A stretch of DNA of 64,000 bases from Rhodospirillales bacterium (GCA_016699855.1 CP064988.1:4740501-4804500); one strand, 5' to 3'; counted from the stretch's first letter, positions 45,182 through 54,162 are shown. Notes: a model not told the origin generated them from the sequence alone. Made by a program: numbers and translations.

Positions 45182-46189
45182 CTAGTCGATATCCACGACC
45201 ACGTGGCCGATCTTCGTCCCCGCCTCGACGCAACGATGCGCGTCGGCGATGCGCGCCAACGGAAAGCGTTCGGCGATGGCGAAACGCGCGCCGGTGGAAT
45301 TCGCGGCGCTGGCGACACCCTTGTCGGCCACCCAGCGTTCGATGTCGCGCACGCAGCGCGCGCGTTGCGCCGGCGTGATCGTGTACATCAGCACCGGCCT
45401 TAGCAGCAGGTTCTTCAGGATCGTCGGGAAGAACGGCAGATCCACCTTGGGCGTCTTCGAGCCGTAGTACACGAGGATGCCCTCGTCGCGCAGGACCGCC
45501 AGGTTCGTCGCCATGTTCTCGCCGAGCTCGACCTCGACGACGCGGTGCACGCCGGCGCCTGACGTGATCGCGCGCACCCGCGCGACCACGTCCTCGGTCC
45601 GGTAGTTGATCACGTGGTCGGCGCCGGCCGCCTTGGCGTGCGCCGCCTTCTCCGGCCCGCTGACGGTGGTGATCACCTCGGCGCCCGCCCAGCGCGCGAG
45701 CTGGATGGCGTAGTGGCCGACCACGCCGGCGCCGCCCGACACCAGGACGGTCTCGCCGGTCGGCGCGCCGTCGGCGAACAAGCAGCGATGCGCGGTGATC
45801 ACCGGGATGGCGAGGCAGGCGCCCTGCGCGAAATCCAGCGCCGACGGCAGCGGCACGGCCATCTCCGACGGCACGGCGCAGAGCTGCGCGGCGGTGCCGT
45901 TCCACCGGCCGTAGGCGGCGTTCCACAGCCAGACGCGCTGGCCGATCCGAGCCGCCGGCACGCCGGCGCCGACCGCGACGATCTCGCCGGCGGCGTCGCT
46001 GTGCGGGATCTGGCGGGGGATCGTCATCTTGGCGCGCAGGCCCATCCGGGTCTTCACGTCCGATGGGTTGACCGCCGAGGCGCGGATGCGCACCAGCACC
46101 TCGCCGGCGGCGGGGACGGGGTCGGGCAGGTCGCCGACCACCAGCACCTCGTCGGCGGGGCCGTTACGGTCGTACCAGGCGGCTTTCAT
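45182..46189 (-). CDS. Zinc-independent MDR oxidoreductase (NADPH:quinone reductase-like)
   Basis: A 335-residue medium-chain dehydrogenase of the quinone oxidoreductase branch. The catalytic domain starts MKAAWYDRNGPADEVL, with RIRASAVNPSDVKTR and PHSDAAGEIVAVG. The Rossmann motif is SGGAGVVGHYAIQLARWAG, and VFVEV-like HRVVEVELGENMATNLAVL follows. The structural-zinc cysteines are absent. It reduces quinones or enones with NADPH; the physiological substrate is unknown. Convergent with the orphan terminators. Confidence 0.88.
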   Translation of the reverse strand: MKAAWYDRNGPADEVLVVGDLPDPVPAAGEVLVRIRASAVNPSDVKTRMGLRAKMTIPRQIPHSDAAGEIVAVGAGVPAARIGQRVWLWNAAYGRWNGTAAQLCAVPSEMAVPLPSALDFAQGACLAIPVITAHRCLFADGAPTGETVLVSGGAGVVGHYAIQLARWAGAEVITTVSGPEKAAHAKAAGADHVINYRTEDVVARVRAITSGAGVHRVVEVELGENMATNLAVLRDEGILVYYGSKTPKVDLPFFPTILKNLLLRPVLMYTITPAQRARCVRDIERWVADKGVASAANSTGARFAIAERFPLARIADAHRCVEAGTKIGHVVVDID

Positions 46190-46253
46190 CTCGATGTCCT
46201 TCGGTGATCGTAGGGCGTGGCCGGGCGGCCGACGCGGGGGGATGGCGGGCGGA

Positions 46254-46892
46254 TCACGGCTTCGGCGCGTTCGCGGCCAGCAGGGCCAGCGCGCGCGCCA
46301 TCGTCTCCGGTCCCGCCGAAGCCGGCGTGCCGGCGTCGAACGGCGGGTCCGGCGCGTATTCGATGGCGAGCTGCAGGGCCCTCGCGGTCGGCTCGTCGAC
46401 CAGCCGCGCCGCCAGCGTCAGCGCCATGTCGATGCCGGCCGACACGCCGGCGGCGGTGACGTACTTGCCGTGCTCGACCACGCGCTGTTCGACCGGCATG
46501 GCGCCGAGGCGGCGCAGGGCGTTCATCGCCGCCCAGTGCGTCGTGGCGCGCCGATCCTTCAGCAGCCCCGCGGCGGCGAGGATCACCGCGCCGGTGCACA
46601 CCGACGTGGTCCAGCGCGTCGTGGCGTCGACCGCGCGCAGCCAGTCGAGCGTCCGGGGATCGGCGACCTGCGGTCGCACGTCGCCGGCGCCGGGCACGAC
46701 CAGCACGTCGGCGCGCGCCACGTCGGCCATGGCGCGCAGCCCGTCGAACTTGAGGCCGGTGTCGGTGGTCACCGCGCCGCCATCGCGCGCCACCGGGAAC
46801 GCGCGCGCGCCGGGCAGGCGCGACAGCACTTCCCATGGGCCGATCGCGTCGAGCGTGGTCATGCCGTCGTAGAACAGGAAGACGATGTCCAT
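46254..46892 (-). CDS. DJ-1/PfpI-family protein (isonitrile hydratase-like)
   Basis: A 212-residue single-domain protein. MDIVFLFYDGMTTLDAIGPWEVL is the N-terminal pattern with the conserved acidic residue, VLVVPGAGDVRP the middle strand, and TSVCTGAVILAAAGLL carries the nucleophilic cysteine at the elbow. THWAAMNALRRLGA and DMALTLAARL follow as in InhA-like hydratases and GATase1-like regulators, but no AraC DNA-binding domain is attached. The start at 46892 is chosen by homology; upstream in-frame sequence overlaps the divergent yebC region. It lies 64 bases from the MDR gene. Confidence 0.87.
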   Translation of the reverse strand: MDIVFLFYDGMTTLDAIGPWEVLSRLPGARAFPVARDGGAVTTDTGLKFDGLRAMADVARADVLVVPGAGDVRPQVADPRTLDWLRAVDATTRWTTSVCTGAVILAAAGLLKDRRATTHWAAMNALRRLGAMPVEQRVVEHGKYVTAAGVSAGIDMALTLAARLVDEPTARALQLAIEYAPDPPFDAGTPASAGPETMARALALLAANAPKP

Positions 46893-47052
46893 TTGGCTCC
46901 GTCCGTGGTCAACGCCGCCACTCTTGCATCGGCGGCGCCGGCCGGCTACCTCCGGCGCCGGCCGACGACGGATACAGGCTTCGCCCATGCGGGACGACGC
47001 CATCCGTGGTATGAGGCCGGCGCAGTCAACCACAGGATATCGGAACCGGGCC

Positions 47053-47811
47053 ATGGCGGGCCATTCCCAATTCAAGAACATCATGCACCGCAAGGGCGCG
47101 CAGGACGCCCGCCGTGCCAAGGTCTTCACCAAGCTGCTGCGCGAGATCACGACGGCGGCGCGCAGCGGCCTGCCCGATCCGGCGTCGAATCCGCGTCTGC
47201 GCGCCGCCGTGATCGCGGCGCGCGAGGCCAACATGTCGAAGGACACCGTCGACCGCGCGATCAAGCGGGCCTCCGGCGCCGACGGCGACGCGAACTACGA
47301 GGAGATGCGCTACGAGGGCTACGGTCCCGGCGGCGTCGCGGTGATCGTCGAGGCCCTGACCGACAACCGCAACCGCACCGCGTCGGACGTCCGTTCGACC
47401 TTCGCCAAATACGGCGGCAATCTCGGCGAGACCGGCAGCGTCGCCTTCATGTTCGACCGCGTCGGCGAGTTCCGCTTCAAGCTGGCGGTCGGATCGGCCG
47501 ACGAGGTGCTCGAGAAGGCGATCGACGCCGGCGCCGACGACGTGCAGACGGTCGAGGGCGAGGACGGCCACCACGAGATCGTCTGCGCCCAGGATTCGTA
47601 CAACGCGGTGCGCGAGGCGCTCGAGAAGTCGCTGGGGGCGCCGACCAGCGCCAAGCTGGTGTGGCGGCCCCGGACCGGCGCGCCGGTCGAGGGCGAGACG
47701 GCGCAGACGCTGATGAAGCTGATCGGCGCGCTCGACGACAACGACGACGTGCAGACCGTGTTCGCCAATTTCGAGATGTCCGACGCCACGCTGGCGTCGC
47801 TGGCGGGATGA
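47053..47811 (+). CDS. yebC: YebC/PmpR-family translation/transcription factor
   Basis: A 252-residue protein starting MAGHSQFKNIMHRKGAQDARR, with ARSGLPDPASNPRLRAAVIAAR, NMSKDTVDRAIKRASG, EGYGPGGVAVIVEALTDNRNRT and NFEMSD near the end. Family members help ribosomes through proline stretches or act as transcription regulators, and the gene is usually next to ruvC, as here (88 bases). The start at 47053 matches the highly conserved N-terminus. Confidence 0.95.
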   Translation: MAGHSQFKNIMHRKGAQDARRAKVFTKLLREITTAARSGLPDPASNPRLRAAVIAAREANMSKDTVDRAIKRASGADGDANYEEMRYEGYGPGGVAVIVEALTDNRNRTASDVRSTFAKYGGNLGETGSVAFMFDRVGEFRFKLAVGSADEVLEKAIDAGADDVQTVEGEDGHHEIVCAQDSYNAVREALEKSLGAPTSAKLVWRPRTGAPVEGETAQTLMKLIGALDDNDDVQTVFANFEMSDATLASLAG

Positions 47812-47898
47812 GGATCGCGATGTGACCGGGCCGGCGTCGCCCGACCTCTCCACCACGCCCGCGCCGCGGCGCGCGCCGGGCGCGGGGAGGCGCGGCCG

Positions 47899-48540
47899 AT
47901 GCGGCTGATCGGACTCGATCCGGGATTGCGCAACACCGGCTGGGGCGTGATCGAGTCGGAGGGCAACCGGCTGCGCTACGTCGCGTGCGGCGTGGTGCAT
48001 TCCGACGAGGCGCTGCCGCTGGCGTCGCGGCTGTGCCAGCTGTTCGACGGCGTGACGGCGGTGATCGCGGAGTGGGCGCCGCTCGAGGCGGCGGTCGAGG
48101 AGACCTTCGTCAACAAGAACCCGAACTCGACCCTGAAGCTCGGCCAGGCGCGCGGCGCGGTGCTGCTGGCGCCGGCCAAGCGCGGCCTGCCGGCGTTCGA
48201 GTACGGCGCCAACCACATCAAGAAATCCGTGGTCGGCGTCGGCCACGCCGACAAGGTCCAGGTCGAGATGATGGTGCGCCGGCTGCTGCCCGGCAGCGAC
48301 GCGGTCGCGGACGCCGCCGACGCGCTGGCGGTGGCGATCTGCCACGCCCACAACCGGTCGTCGATCGACCGCTGGAAGGCCGGCGAGACCACCGCCGGCG
48401 ACGAGTCCGGCGGCGAGGTCGGCGCGGTGCGCGGCGGACGGATCGGCGCCGGCCGCGGCCGCAGCGGCGTGCGCGGCTCGCAGGCGGAGTGGGAGCGCCG
48501 CATCCTCGCGCGCGCTTCCGACGGGAAGCCCGGACGATGA
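47899..48540 (+). CDS. ruvC: Crossover junction endodeoxyribonuclease RuvC
   Basis: A 213-residue Holliday-junction resolvase. Catalytic acids are visible in RLIGLDPGLRNTGWG (D7), AAVEETFVNKNP and DAADALAVAICHAH. Normal RuvC ends near residue 165-175; this one has a ~50-residue extra tail rich in Gly, Arg and Glu (GGEVGAVRGGRIGAGRGRSG), which may bind DNA or may be disordered. An SD GGGGAGG precedes the ATG. The stop overlaps ruvA by four bases. Confidence 0.95.
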   Translation: MRLIGLDPGLRNTGWGVIESEGNRLRYVACGVVHSDEALPLASRLCQLFDGVTAVIAEWAPLEAAVEETFVNKNPNSTLKLGQARGAVLLAPAKRGLPAFEYGANHIKKSVVGVGHADKVQVEMMVRRLLPGSDAVADAADALAVAICHAHNRSSIDRWKAGETTAGDESGGEVGAVRGGRIGAGRGRSGVRGSQAEWERRILARASDGKPGR

Positions 48541-49157
48541 TCGGCAAGCTGCGCGGCGTCGTGGATTCGGTGGCCGACGATTCCTGCGTCGTCGACGTCA
48601 ACGGCGTCGGCTACGTCGTGCACGCGTCGGGCCGCACGCTGCGCGAGCTGGCGTCCGGCGCGCCGGCGACGCTGCTGATCGAGACGATCGTGCGCGAGGA
48701 CGCGATCTCGCTCTACGGCTTCCTCGCCGCCGCCGAGCGCGACTGGTTCCGCATCCTCACGACCGTGCAGGGCGTCGGCGCCCGCGTCGCGCTGTCGCTG
48801 CTGTCGACCCTGGCGCCGGAGCAGCTCGCCTCGGCCATCGTGGCGCAGGACCGCGCCGCGCTGAGCCGCGCGCCCGGCGTCGGCCCCAAGCTCGCGGCGC
48901 GTCTGGTGACGGAGTTGAAGGACAAGGCCGTCGCCTGGGGCGCGACGCCGGGGGCGCGGCCGGCCACGTCGACCTCGAGCGCCGATGAGACGCCCGCCGC
49001 GCCGTCGGTCAACGAGGACGCGGTCTCGGCGCTGGTCAATCTCGGCTACCGCCGCATGGAGGCGTTCGCCGCCGTCGCCAAGGTCGCGCAGCGCCTCGGC
49101 GACGGGGCGCGGATCGACGCGCTGATCCGCGAGGGATTGCGCGAACTCGGCCGTTGA
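48537..49157 (+). CDS. ruvA: Holliday junction branch migration protein RuvA
   Basis: A 206-residue protein. Domain I starts MIGKLRGVVDSV and has VGYVVHAS and LYGFLAAAERDWF; the HhH motifs are TVQGVGARVALSLLS and APGVGPKLAARLVTELK; the C-terminal domain III that contacts RuvB is ALVNLGYRRMEAFAAV. It binds four-way junctions and loads RuvB. Normally ruvB follows at once; here it is 13.3 kb away. Confidence 0.96.
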   Translation: MIGKLRGVVDSVADDSCVVDVNGVGYVVHASGRTLRELASGAPATLLIETIVREDAISLYGFLAAAERDWFRILTTVQGVGARVALSLLSTLAPEQLASAIVAQDRAALSRAPGVGPKLAARLVTELKDKAVAWGATPGARPATSTSSADETPAAPSVNEDAVSALVNLGYRRMEAFAAVAKVAQRLGDGARIDALIREGLRELGR

Positions 49158-49272
49158 GCCGCGCCCGCGCGGACTAGCCGCCCTGCGGCTCGCGCGGCCA
49201 CGTTCCGCTTGAGCGCGGCGCGCCCGGCGGTTCCAATCGCGCCGGCAACGAACCGGGGCGGAAACCAACTCC

Positions 49273-52200
49273 ATGAGCAGAAGTCTTCTGATCGCCAACC
49301 GCGGCGAGATCGCCATCCGCGTCGCGCGCACCGCGGCGGAGAAGGGCTGGCGCACCGTCGCGATCCATTCCGAGGACGATTCCGCCTCGCTGCATCTGCG
49401 CCGCGCCGACGCCGTGTTCGCGCTGCGCGGCGCCGGCGTGCCGCCCTATCTCGACATCGCCCAGATCGTCGCGGCGGCGCGCGAGACCGGCTGCGACGCG
49501 GTCCATCCCGGCTACGGCTTCCTCAGCGAGAACGGCGATTTCGCGCGCGCATGCGAGGCCGCGGGACTGATCTTCGTCGGACCGCGGCCGGAGACGCTGG
49601 ACCTGTTCGGCGACAAGGGCCGCGCCCGCGATCTGGCGGCGCGTTGCGGCGTTCCACTGGTGCCGGGCATCTCGGGACCGACGACGCTGGAGCAGGCGCG
49701 GGCGTTCCTCGCCGCGCAGGGCGGCGCCGGAATCATGATCAAGGCGGTGGCCGGCGGCGGCGGGCGCGGCATGCGGCCGGTCCACGACGCCACCGAGCTC
49801 GACGCCGCCTTCGCGATCTGCGGCGCCGAGGCGCTGCAGGCGTTCGGCAACGGCGCCGTCTACGTCGAGCGGCTGTTCCCGCGCGCGCGCCATATCGAGG
49901 TGCAGATCGTCGGCGACGGCACCGGCGCCGTGGCGCATCTGTGGGAGCGGGAGTGCAGCCTCCAGCGCCAGCGCCAGAAGATCGTCGAGATCGCGCCGGC
50001 GCCGGACCTCGCCGACGGCGTGCGGCGGCGTCTGCTCGACGCCTCGCTGCGCCTCGCCGCCGAGGCCCGCTACCGCGGCGTCGGCACGTTCGAGTTCCTG
50101 GTCGACGCCGACGACCGGGGCGATTCCGCCGAGGTCGCGTTCATCGAGGCCAACGCCCGTCTGCAGGTCGAGCACACCGTGACCGAGGAGGTCACCGGCG
50201 TCGACCTCGTCGCGGCCCAGCTCGACATCGCCGGGGGCCGCACGCTTGCCGAGATCGGCCTGCGCCAGGTCGACGTGCCGTCGCCGCGCGGCATGGCCGT
50301 GCAGGTGCGCGTCAACATGGAGACCATGGCCGCCGATGGCGCGGTGAAGCCGGCCGGCGGCACGCTGACGGCGTTCGAACCGCCTTCGGGTCCGGGCGTC
50401 CGCGTCGACACCTTCGGCTACGGCGGCTACCGCACCAGCCCGCGCTTCGACTCGCTGCTGGCGAAGGTGATCGTCCACCACCCCTCGGGCAGCTTCGCCG
50501 ACGCCGCGGCCAAGACCTACCGGGCGCTGTCGGAGTTCCGCATCGGCGGCGTGGCGACGAACCTGCCGTTCCTCCAGAGCGTGCTGCGCCATCCCGACGT
50601 GGTGGCAGGCCGCGGCCACACGCGTTTCGTCGAGCAGAACCTGCCGGCGCTGCTGGCGTCCGATGGACCGGACCATCCGCGCATGTATGTCGAGGTCGCC
50701 GGCGCCGCGGCGCCGCGCCGCGCCGGAGTCAGGGTCGCCAGCGACGATCCGCTGGCGGTGCTGGCGCTGGGCCGCGGCGAGGCCGTGGCGCTCGACGCGG
50801 GCGTCGCGGACATGGCCGCGCCCGATGGCGGCGACATCGCCGGCCCCGAGGGGACGGTGCCGATGCCGGCGCCGCTGCAGGGCACGATCGTCGGCATCGA
50901 CGTGGCCGAGGGCGATGTCGTGCGGCCCGGTCAGCAGGTGCTGATCATGGAGTCGATGAAGATGCAGCACGTCGTCAAGGCGACGACCGGCGGCACGCTG
51001 CGCGCGCTGACGGTGGCGGCCGGCGACACGGTGTTCGAGGGCCATCCGCTGGCGTTCATCGAGCCCGACGCCACCGTCGGCGCCGCCGAGGAGGCGGAGG
51101 CCGTGGTCGACCTCGACGCCATTCGGCCCGACCTCGCGGAGGTGCTGGAGCGTCAGGCCGTCACGCGCGACGCGGCGCGGCCCGACGCCGTGGCGCGGCG
51201 GCGGAAGACGAAGCAACGCACGACGCGCGAGAACATCGAGGATCTGTGCGACCCCGGATCGTTCGTCGAGTACGGCTCGCTGGTCGTGGCGGCGCGGCGC
51301 CAGCGCAACACGCTCGACGAGCTGATCCGCACGACCCAGGCCGACGGCCTCGTCACCGGGCTGGGCCGCGTCAACGGCCATCTGTTCGCCGACGACGCCG
51401 CGCGGATCATCGCGATGTCCTACGACTACACCGTGCTGGCCGGCACGCAGGGCAAGAAGAACCACCAGAAGAAGGACCGCATGTTCGAGCTGGCGGCGAA
51501 GTGGCGGCTGCCGATGGTGCTGTTCGCCGAGGGCGGCGGCGGCCGGCCCGGCGACACCGACACGGTCTATGCCGCCAACCTGATCACGACCGCCTTCAAC
51601 CTGTTCGCCAAGCTCAGCGGGCTGGTGCCGCTGGTGGGCGTCGTCTCCGGCCGCTGCTTCGCCGGCAACGCCGTTCTGGCCGGTTGCTGCGACGTCATCA
51701 TCGCCACGGAGAACGCCAATCTCGGCATGGGCGGGCCGGCGATGATCGAGGGCGGCGGGCTGGGCGTGTTCCGGCCGCAGGAGGTCGGCCCGATGGACGT
51801 GCAGACCCGCAACGGCGTGGTCGACGTGCTGGTGCCGGACGAGGCCGCGGCCGTCGCCACGGCGAAGAAGTACCTGTCGTATTTCCAGGGCGCGACGGCG
51901 GACTGGAGCTGCGCCGACCAACGGATCCTGCGACGGTTGATCCCGGAGAACCGGCTGCGCGTCTACGACGTGCGCAAGGTGATCGAGACGCTGGCCGACA
52001 CCGGGTCGGTGCTGGAGCTGCGGCCGAAATTCGGGCTCGGCATGATCACGGCCTTCGCGCGCATCGAGGGAAGGCCGATCGGGCTGGTCGCCAACAACCC
52101 CATGCATCTCGGCGGCGCCATCGACAGCGAGGGGGCCGACAAGGCGGCGCGCTTCATGCAGCTCTGCGACGCCTTCGACATCCCGATCCTGTCGTTGTGC

Positions 52201-52677
52201 GACACGCCCGGCAACATGGTGGGTCCGGAGGCGGAGAAGGCGGCGCTGGTGCGCCATTGCTGCCGCCCGTTCGTGGTCAGCGCCAACGTCACCGTGCCGG
52301 TGTTCTCGGTGACGTTGCGCAAGGCCTACGGGCTGGGCGCGCAGAGCATGGCCGGCGGCGGATTCCACGCGCCGTTCTTCGCGATCTCGTGGCCGACCGG
52401 CGAGTTCGGCGGCATGGGGCTGGAGGGCGCGGTCAAGCTGGGCTACCGCAACGAGCTCGCGGCGATCGCCGATCCGGCGGAGCGCAAGGCGACCTACGAC
52501 AAGATGGTCGCGGGCATGTACGAGCGCGGCAAGGCGTTGAGCACGGCGTCCTTGTTCGAGCTCGACGATGTCATCGACCCGGCCGACACGCGGCGCTGGA
52601 TCATGGCCGGCCTGCGCTCGGCGCCGCCGGTGCCGCCGCGCACGGGCAAGAAGCGGCCCTTCATCGACACGTGGTGA
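49273..52677 (+). CDS. Single-chain acyl-CoA carboxylase (biotin carboxylase-BCCP-carboxyltransferase)
   Basis: A 1134-residue enzyme joining all three activities of a biotin-dependent carboxylase. Residues 1-450: biotin carboxylase with ATP-grasp (IANRGEIAIRVART, KAVAGGGGRGMR at ~157-168, EANARLQVEHTVTEE at ~292-306). Residues ~530-600: biotin carrier with the acceptor lysine K563 in MESMKMQHV. Residues ~645-1120: carboxyltransferase alpha/beta halves (GSFVEYGSLV, GGGRPGDTD, LCDTPGNMVGPEAEKAALVRH). Long-chain acyl-CoA carboxylases and related fused enzymes have this order. The acyl substrate is not readable. It lies inside the interval that separates ruvA from ruvB. A hairpin follows the stop. 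Confidence 0.93.
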   Translation: MSRSLLIANRGEIAIRVARTAAEKGWRTVAIHSEDDSASLHLRRADAVFALRGAGVPPYLDIAQIVAAARETGCDAVHPGYGFLSENGDFARACEAAGLIFVGPRPETLDLFGDKGRARDLAARCGVPLVPGISGPTTLEQARAFLAAQGGAGIMIKAVAGGGGRGMRPVHDATELDAAFAICGAEALQAFGNGAVYVERLFPRARHIEVQIVGDGTGAVAHLWERECSLQRQRQKIVEIAPAPDLADGVRRRLLDASLRLAAEARYRGVGTFEFLVDADDRGDSAEVAFIEANARLQVEHTVTEEVTGVDLVAAQLDIAGGRTLAEIGLRQVDVPSPRGMAVQVRVNMETMAADGAVKPAGGTLTAFEPPSGPGVRVDTFGYGGYRTSPRFDSLLAKVIVHHPSGSFADAAAKTYRALSEFRIGGVATNLPFLQSVLRHPDVVAGRGHTRFVEQNLPALLASDGPDHPRMYVEVAGAAAPRRAGVRVASDDPLAVLALGRGEAVALDAGVADMAAPDGGDIAGPEGTVPMPAPLQGTIVGIDVAEGDVVRPGQQVLIMESMKMQHVVKATTGGTLRALTVAAGDTVFEGHPLAFIEPDATVGAAEEAEAVVDLDAIRPDLAEVLERQAVTRDAARPDAVARRRKTKQRTTRENIEDLCDPGSFVEYGSLVVAARRQRNTLDELIRTTQADGLVTGLGRVNGHLFADDAARIIAMSYDYTVLAGTQGKKNHQKKDRMFELAAKWRLPMVLFAEGGGGRPGDTDTVYAANLITTAFNLFAKLSGLVPLVGVVSGRCFAGNAVLAGCCDVIIATENANLGMGGPAMIEGGGLGVFRPQEVGPMDVQTRNGVVDVLVPDEAAAVATAKKYLSYFQGATADWSCADQRILRRLIPENRLRVYDVRKVIETLADTGSVLELRPKFGLGMITAFARIEGRPIGLVANNPMHLGGAIDSEGADKAARFMQLCDAFDIPILSLCDTPGNMVGPEAEKAALVRHCCRPFVVSANVTVPVFSVTLRKAYGLGAQSMAGGGFHAPFFAISWPTGEFGGMGLEGAVKLGYRNELAAIADPAERKATYDKMVAGMYERGKALSTASLFELDDVIDPADTRRWIMAGLRSAPPVPPRTGKKRPFIDTW

Positions 52678-52707
52678 GGCCGCCTCCGGCCCGCGCCGGA
52701 GACGGCC
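52678..52707. terminator. Hairpin between convergent carboxylase and MAPEG genes
   Basis: GGCCGCCTCCGG and CCGGAGACGGCC form a 12-position stem with one C-A mismatch around a CCCGCG loop, directly after the carboxylase stop and before the MAPEG stop. A likely shared transcription end; no T-run. Confidence 0.5.
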
Positions 52708-52723
52708 CCGCCGACGCCGCGGT

Positions 52724-53122
52724 TCAGATCAGCTTGAAGATCGCCAGCGCGATCGCCGCCTGCGCGAGCCAGCCGGCGGTCCAGATGAAGGTGCGCGCGA
52801 CCGGGACGCCGGCGGTGTAGACGACGGCGTGCGCCAGCCGCGTCCAGAACACCACGGCGCAGGCCGTGGCCGTCGTGGCGCTGGTGGCGCCGGTCTGCTG
52901 CGCCACCAGCACCAGCGGCGCGAACACGACGAGGCCCTCGACCGCGTTGGTGTGGGCGGCCATCAGGCGCTTGGCCCAGGTCGATTGCGGCTTGTCCGCC
53001 GGGCTGTGGTTGCCCATCGCGGGAAGCAGGCCGCGCACCGCCACCCGGTCGAGGATGTAGGGGACCCAGAGGACCCCGGTCAGGATGGCGGTCAGGGTCA
53101 GCCAGTACAGTTCCTTGGACAT
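52724..53122 (-). CDS. MAPEG-family membrane protein
   Basis: A 132-residue protein with four hydrophobic helices and the MAPEG pattern: YWLTLTAILTGVLWVPYILDR, the RLMAAHTNAVEGLVVFAPLVL segment with conserved His/Asn/Glu, and FWTRLAHAVVYTAGVPVART. Members of this superfamily conjugate glutathione or handle lipid peroxides; bacterial ones are mostly uncharacterised. It is divergent from an XRE regulator whose operator lies in the shared region, and such pairs are usually regulator and target. Confidence 0.87.
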   Translation of the reverse strand: MSKELYWLTLTAILTGVLWVPYILDRVAVRGLLPAMGNHSPADKPQSTWAKRLMAAHTNAVEGLVVFAPLVLVAQQTGATSATTATACAVVFWTRLAHAVVYTAGVPVARTFIWTAGWLAQAAIALAIFKLI

Positions 53123-53275
53123 CGTCGCGCTCCCGCGTTGTCGGCCGCCGGCGTGCGGCCCCGGCGGTGGCGGCGCGCCGCCGGGGCGTCCCTCCGGGGC
53201 CGGCGGCGCGTCGCCGATGTTGGCCGCGGCCGCGTCGATCCCGTATGGTCGGCCGTCATCATCGTGGAATCGGGA

Positions 53276-54121
53276 ATGAGCGCAATTACGCAGGACGTAA
53301 TGGCCGGCGCGTCGCGGACGCCGGCCGACGGCGGTTTCGGCCGCGGCCTCAGGACGTGGCGCGAGCGCCGCGGCATGTCGCAGCTCGCGCTCGCCGGCGT
53401 CGCCAACAGCTCGCAGCGCCATCTCAGCTTCCTCGAATCCGGCCGCGCCCGGCCGAGCCGCGAGATGGCGCTGCGGCTGGCGGTGGCGCTCGACGTGCCG
53501 TTGCGCGAGCAGAACGCGCTGCTGCTGGCGGCCGGCTTCGCGCCGGCGTGGCGCGAGGGCGGCCTCGCCGCGCCGGACGCGCGCAGCATCGACGACGCCG
53601 TCGCCCGCATGCTGCGCCAGCAGGAGCCGTTCCCGGCCGTCGTGGTCGACTGCAACTGGAACCTGCTGCGCGCCAACGACGCCACGTTCCGCCTGCTCAA
53701 GTTCCTCACCGGCCGCGCGCCGGCGGGCGCGCCGCCGGGCAATCTGCTGGAGGGGCTGCTGTCGCCGGAAGGGTTGCGGCCGTTCCTGGTCAACTGGCGC
53801 GAGACGGCGCTCCACCTCCTGCGCGGCCTGCGCAGCGATCCGGTGCTCGACGGCTCGGCCGAGACGCGGGCCTTGGTGCGGCGCCTGGAGGGCGCGCCGG
53901 AGATCGCGGCGCTGCTGAAGGCGCCGCCGCCGCCCGATCCGGCGGGCCCGGTGCTGCCGCTTCATTTCCGCAAAGGGACCACCGACATCCGGCTGTTCAC
54001 CGTGATGGCGACGCTGGGCTCGCCGCGCGACGTGGCGCTGCAGGAGACGATGGTCGAGTTCTTCTTCCCGATGGATTCGGCCACGGCGGCGCTGTTCCGG
54101 AAATGGGCGAAGCGCAAGTGA
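53276..54121 (+). CDS. XRE-type regulator with MmyB ligand-binding domain
   Basis: A 281-residue transcription factor. The helix-turn-helix (residues ~23-80) reads LRTWRERRGMSQLALAGVANSS and FLESGRARPSREMALRLAVALDVPLRE. The MmyB-like PAS-type sensor domain follows (PFPAVVVDCNWNLLRANDA, LLEGLLSPEGLRPFLVNW, IRLFTVMATLGSPRDVALQE). Relatives bind fatty acids or other small hydrophobic ligands. The start is uncertain: ATG at 53276 or at 53300. The inverted repeat at 53285-53301 would fall inside the coding region with the first start and just upstream with the second. Confidence 0.88.
   Translation: MSAITQDVMAGASRTPADGGFGRGLRTWRERRGMSQLALAGVANSSQRHLSFLESGRARPSREMALRLAVALDVPLREQNALLLAAGFAPAWREGGLAAPDARSIDDAVARMLRQQEPFPAVVVDCNWNLLRANDATFRLLKFLTGRAPAGAPPGNLLEGLLSPEGLRPFLVNWRETALHLLRGLRSDPVLDGSAETRALVRRLEGAPEIAALLKAPPPPDPAGPVLPLHFRKGTTDIRLFTVMATLGSPRDVALQETMVEFFFPMDSATAALFRKWAKRK
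53285..53301. promoter_or_regulatory. Inverted-repeat operator at the XRE regulator start
   Basis: ATTACG-CAGGA-CGTAAT is a perfect 6-bp inverted repeat with a 5-base centre. It overlaps the first codons of the 53276 start and ends on the ATG at 53300. Its position suggests autoregulation and control of the divergent MAPEG gene, and it favours the later start. The assignment is by position and symmetry. Confidence 0.6.
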
Positions 54122-54162
54122 CGATGGCGGCGCGCCGGCGGCCGCGGTTGCGCGGCGGCGGC

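Noticed and set aside
44993..45403. A 136-codon plus-strand frame running through the tandem terminators
   Set aside because: It crosses two intrinsic terminators and overlaps the real minus-strand oxidoreductase gene; no homology or ribosome site.
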